Of a stretch of DNA of 64,000 nucleotides, positions 63,193 through 64,000 are shown piece by piece. The DNA is from Piper betle (taxonomy: Eukaryota; Streptophyta; Magnoliopsida; Piperales; Piperaceae): NCBI GenBank assembly GCA_033002965.1, contig JAURVB010000674.1:62001-126000 (forward strand), given 5' to 3'. Below the pieces are notes generated by a model that was not told the origin of the DNA, ran no database searches, and was given only the letters and a program-made list of their open reading frames with translations. Both the position numbers and the translations under genes were made by a program. Numbering within the stretch: position 1 is the stretch's first letter; the number at the start of each line of letters is the position of its first letter.

Positions 63193-63713
63193 CTGAAATT
63201 AATTATTTTCTAAAAAATATTGAATGTATTCCATGGCTTCTTCAACGGTTTGATTCAAATGTGGTGGTTTTAGGCCTGATTCAAATGTGGTGGTTTTAGA
63301 TGAAACCATTTAAGTGGATAGTAAAAGCATTATTTAATAAAAACACATACACACATATATATAGATCAAGTAAAAATAAAGGTTGACTTTACAAACAAAA
63401 TAAGTAATTCAAGTTCTTGACTAATTAAGATATTAGGGAAATTGTGAATTTAATTTATGTTATTCAAGCAATTTAACAACATAAATGGTATTTAATTTTT
63501 TTGTAAATAAAATTACACTGCTTGATGAGTTTTAACTATAAATGTAGTCTAAATCTCTTTTTTATCTTTTATTTTATTTGGGCCAGGAGCCTATTGACAA
63601 GGGTGAGATGTATATAATCTTATTAATAGATTTATAATATTTTTTAAGTTAATTTTAAATCGTACAAAAATTATATAAATACGATTTACACTTCAAAAAT
63701 TAATTTCACTTGA

Positions 63714-63832
63714 TTGCAAATGATATTCACAATTTTAAAAATCCCTTTTCTTAACAAGACCATAAAATTTTCACCGGTTTGCAAATGATATTCATAATTT
63801 TGTAAATCCCCTTCTTAACAAGACCACAAACA
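63714..63832. repeat. Direct tandem duplication, unit about 65 bp
   Basis: TTGCAAATGATATTCACAATTTT at 63715 recurs as TTGCAAATGATATTCATAATTTT at 63780, each followed by CTTAACAAGACCA. Confidence 0.85.
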
Positions 63833-64000
63833 AACACGCAGGAAGGGGGAAAAACAAAGCTTGTTCCAAAACACACATCTCCCGCAAAGTGTAAGACCAT
63901 GCAAGGGGTTATGCCAGCCGAGTCCCAGAAGGTAAGAAAGTTGTGACCTAATGACGGGGAGCTGGTGACGGAAGCCCGGTGAACGACCAGGAAGAGTATT

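Larger units (their letters stand above)
60075..64000. other. AT-rich intergenic DNA
   Basis: No recognisable gene. A minus-strand frame at 62047-62280 (with ASWIASCVSETRAAG) looks mildly exon-like, but no family is evident. Short direct repeats occur: TCACTACAAGGAATTCACAAA twice near 61002-61045, and a roughly 74-bp imperfect duplication near 61228-61350. Confidence 0.45.

Overview
The window is plant nuclear DNA. The evidence is GT-AG introns, a ROP-type RhoGAP of a plant-specific architecture, a decayed thylakoid-lumen PsbP-family gene, plant LTR retrotransposons, hAT elements, and copies of a Caulimoviridae-type pararetrovirus. Intergenic DNA is very AT-rich, with isolated GC-rich islands that all sit inside mobile elements. 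I cannot name the species or decide between monocot and dicot.

Layout. 1-4.5 kb: AT-rich intergenic DNA. 4.5-8.1 kb: a hAT deletion derivative that keeps a BED zinc-finger piece (4517-6014), a GC-armed foldback element (6214-6902) and a hAT-like MITE (7448-8064). 10.3-16.5 kb: a complete but coding-dead Ty1/copia element with 441-bp LTRs and an AGAAG target duplication, apparently inserted in an intron next to an unrecognised exon (16600-16830). 16.7-21.3 kb: a large inverted repeat that duplicates this exon and a GC-rich arm. Its centre is an AT-rich tandem array, and a 1.75-kb solo LTR splits its right arm. 21.3-27.8 kb: a rearranged endogenous pararetrovirus. It has a protease/RT/RNase H block, a coat-type double CCHC block, a promoter with tRNA-Met primer site, and a movement-protein block. 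The CCHC-promoter junction is present twice, in opposite orientations. 28.3-31.1 kb: a 2.85-kb solo LTR.

31.9-46.3 kb (minus strand): the only intact host gene, a REN1-like PH-RhoGAP. I could assemble 23 coding exons into one 1042-codon frame in which every junction keeps phase. Intron 12 holds a near-perfect 66-bp-arm hairpin. 46.7-54.6 kb: AT-rich DNA and old repeats, ending in a tandem triplication of an LTR edge. 54.6-57.5 kb: a second copy of the 2.85-kb solo LTR in the opposite orientation. 58.4-60.1 kb (minus): a PsbP-domain (PPD4-like) pseudogene with a nonsense codon and a frameshift. 60-64 kb: AT-rich intergenic DNA with short tandem duplications.

Functionally, REN1-type proteins inactivate ROP (plant Rho) GTPases. 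The PPD relic would have been plastid-targeted. The remainder is transposon and virus-derived DNA, much of it nested. Exon boundaries, target duplications and repeat arms were read by eye from the sequence. Family names come from recognised motifs; no database search was possible.
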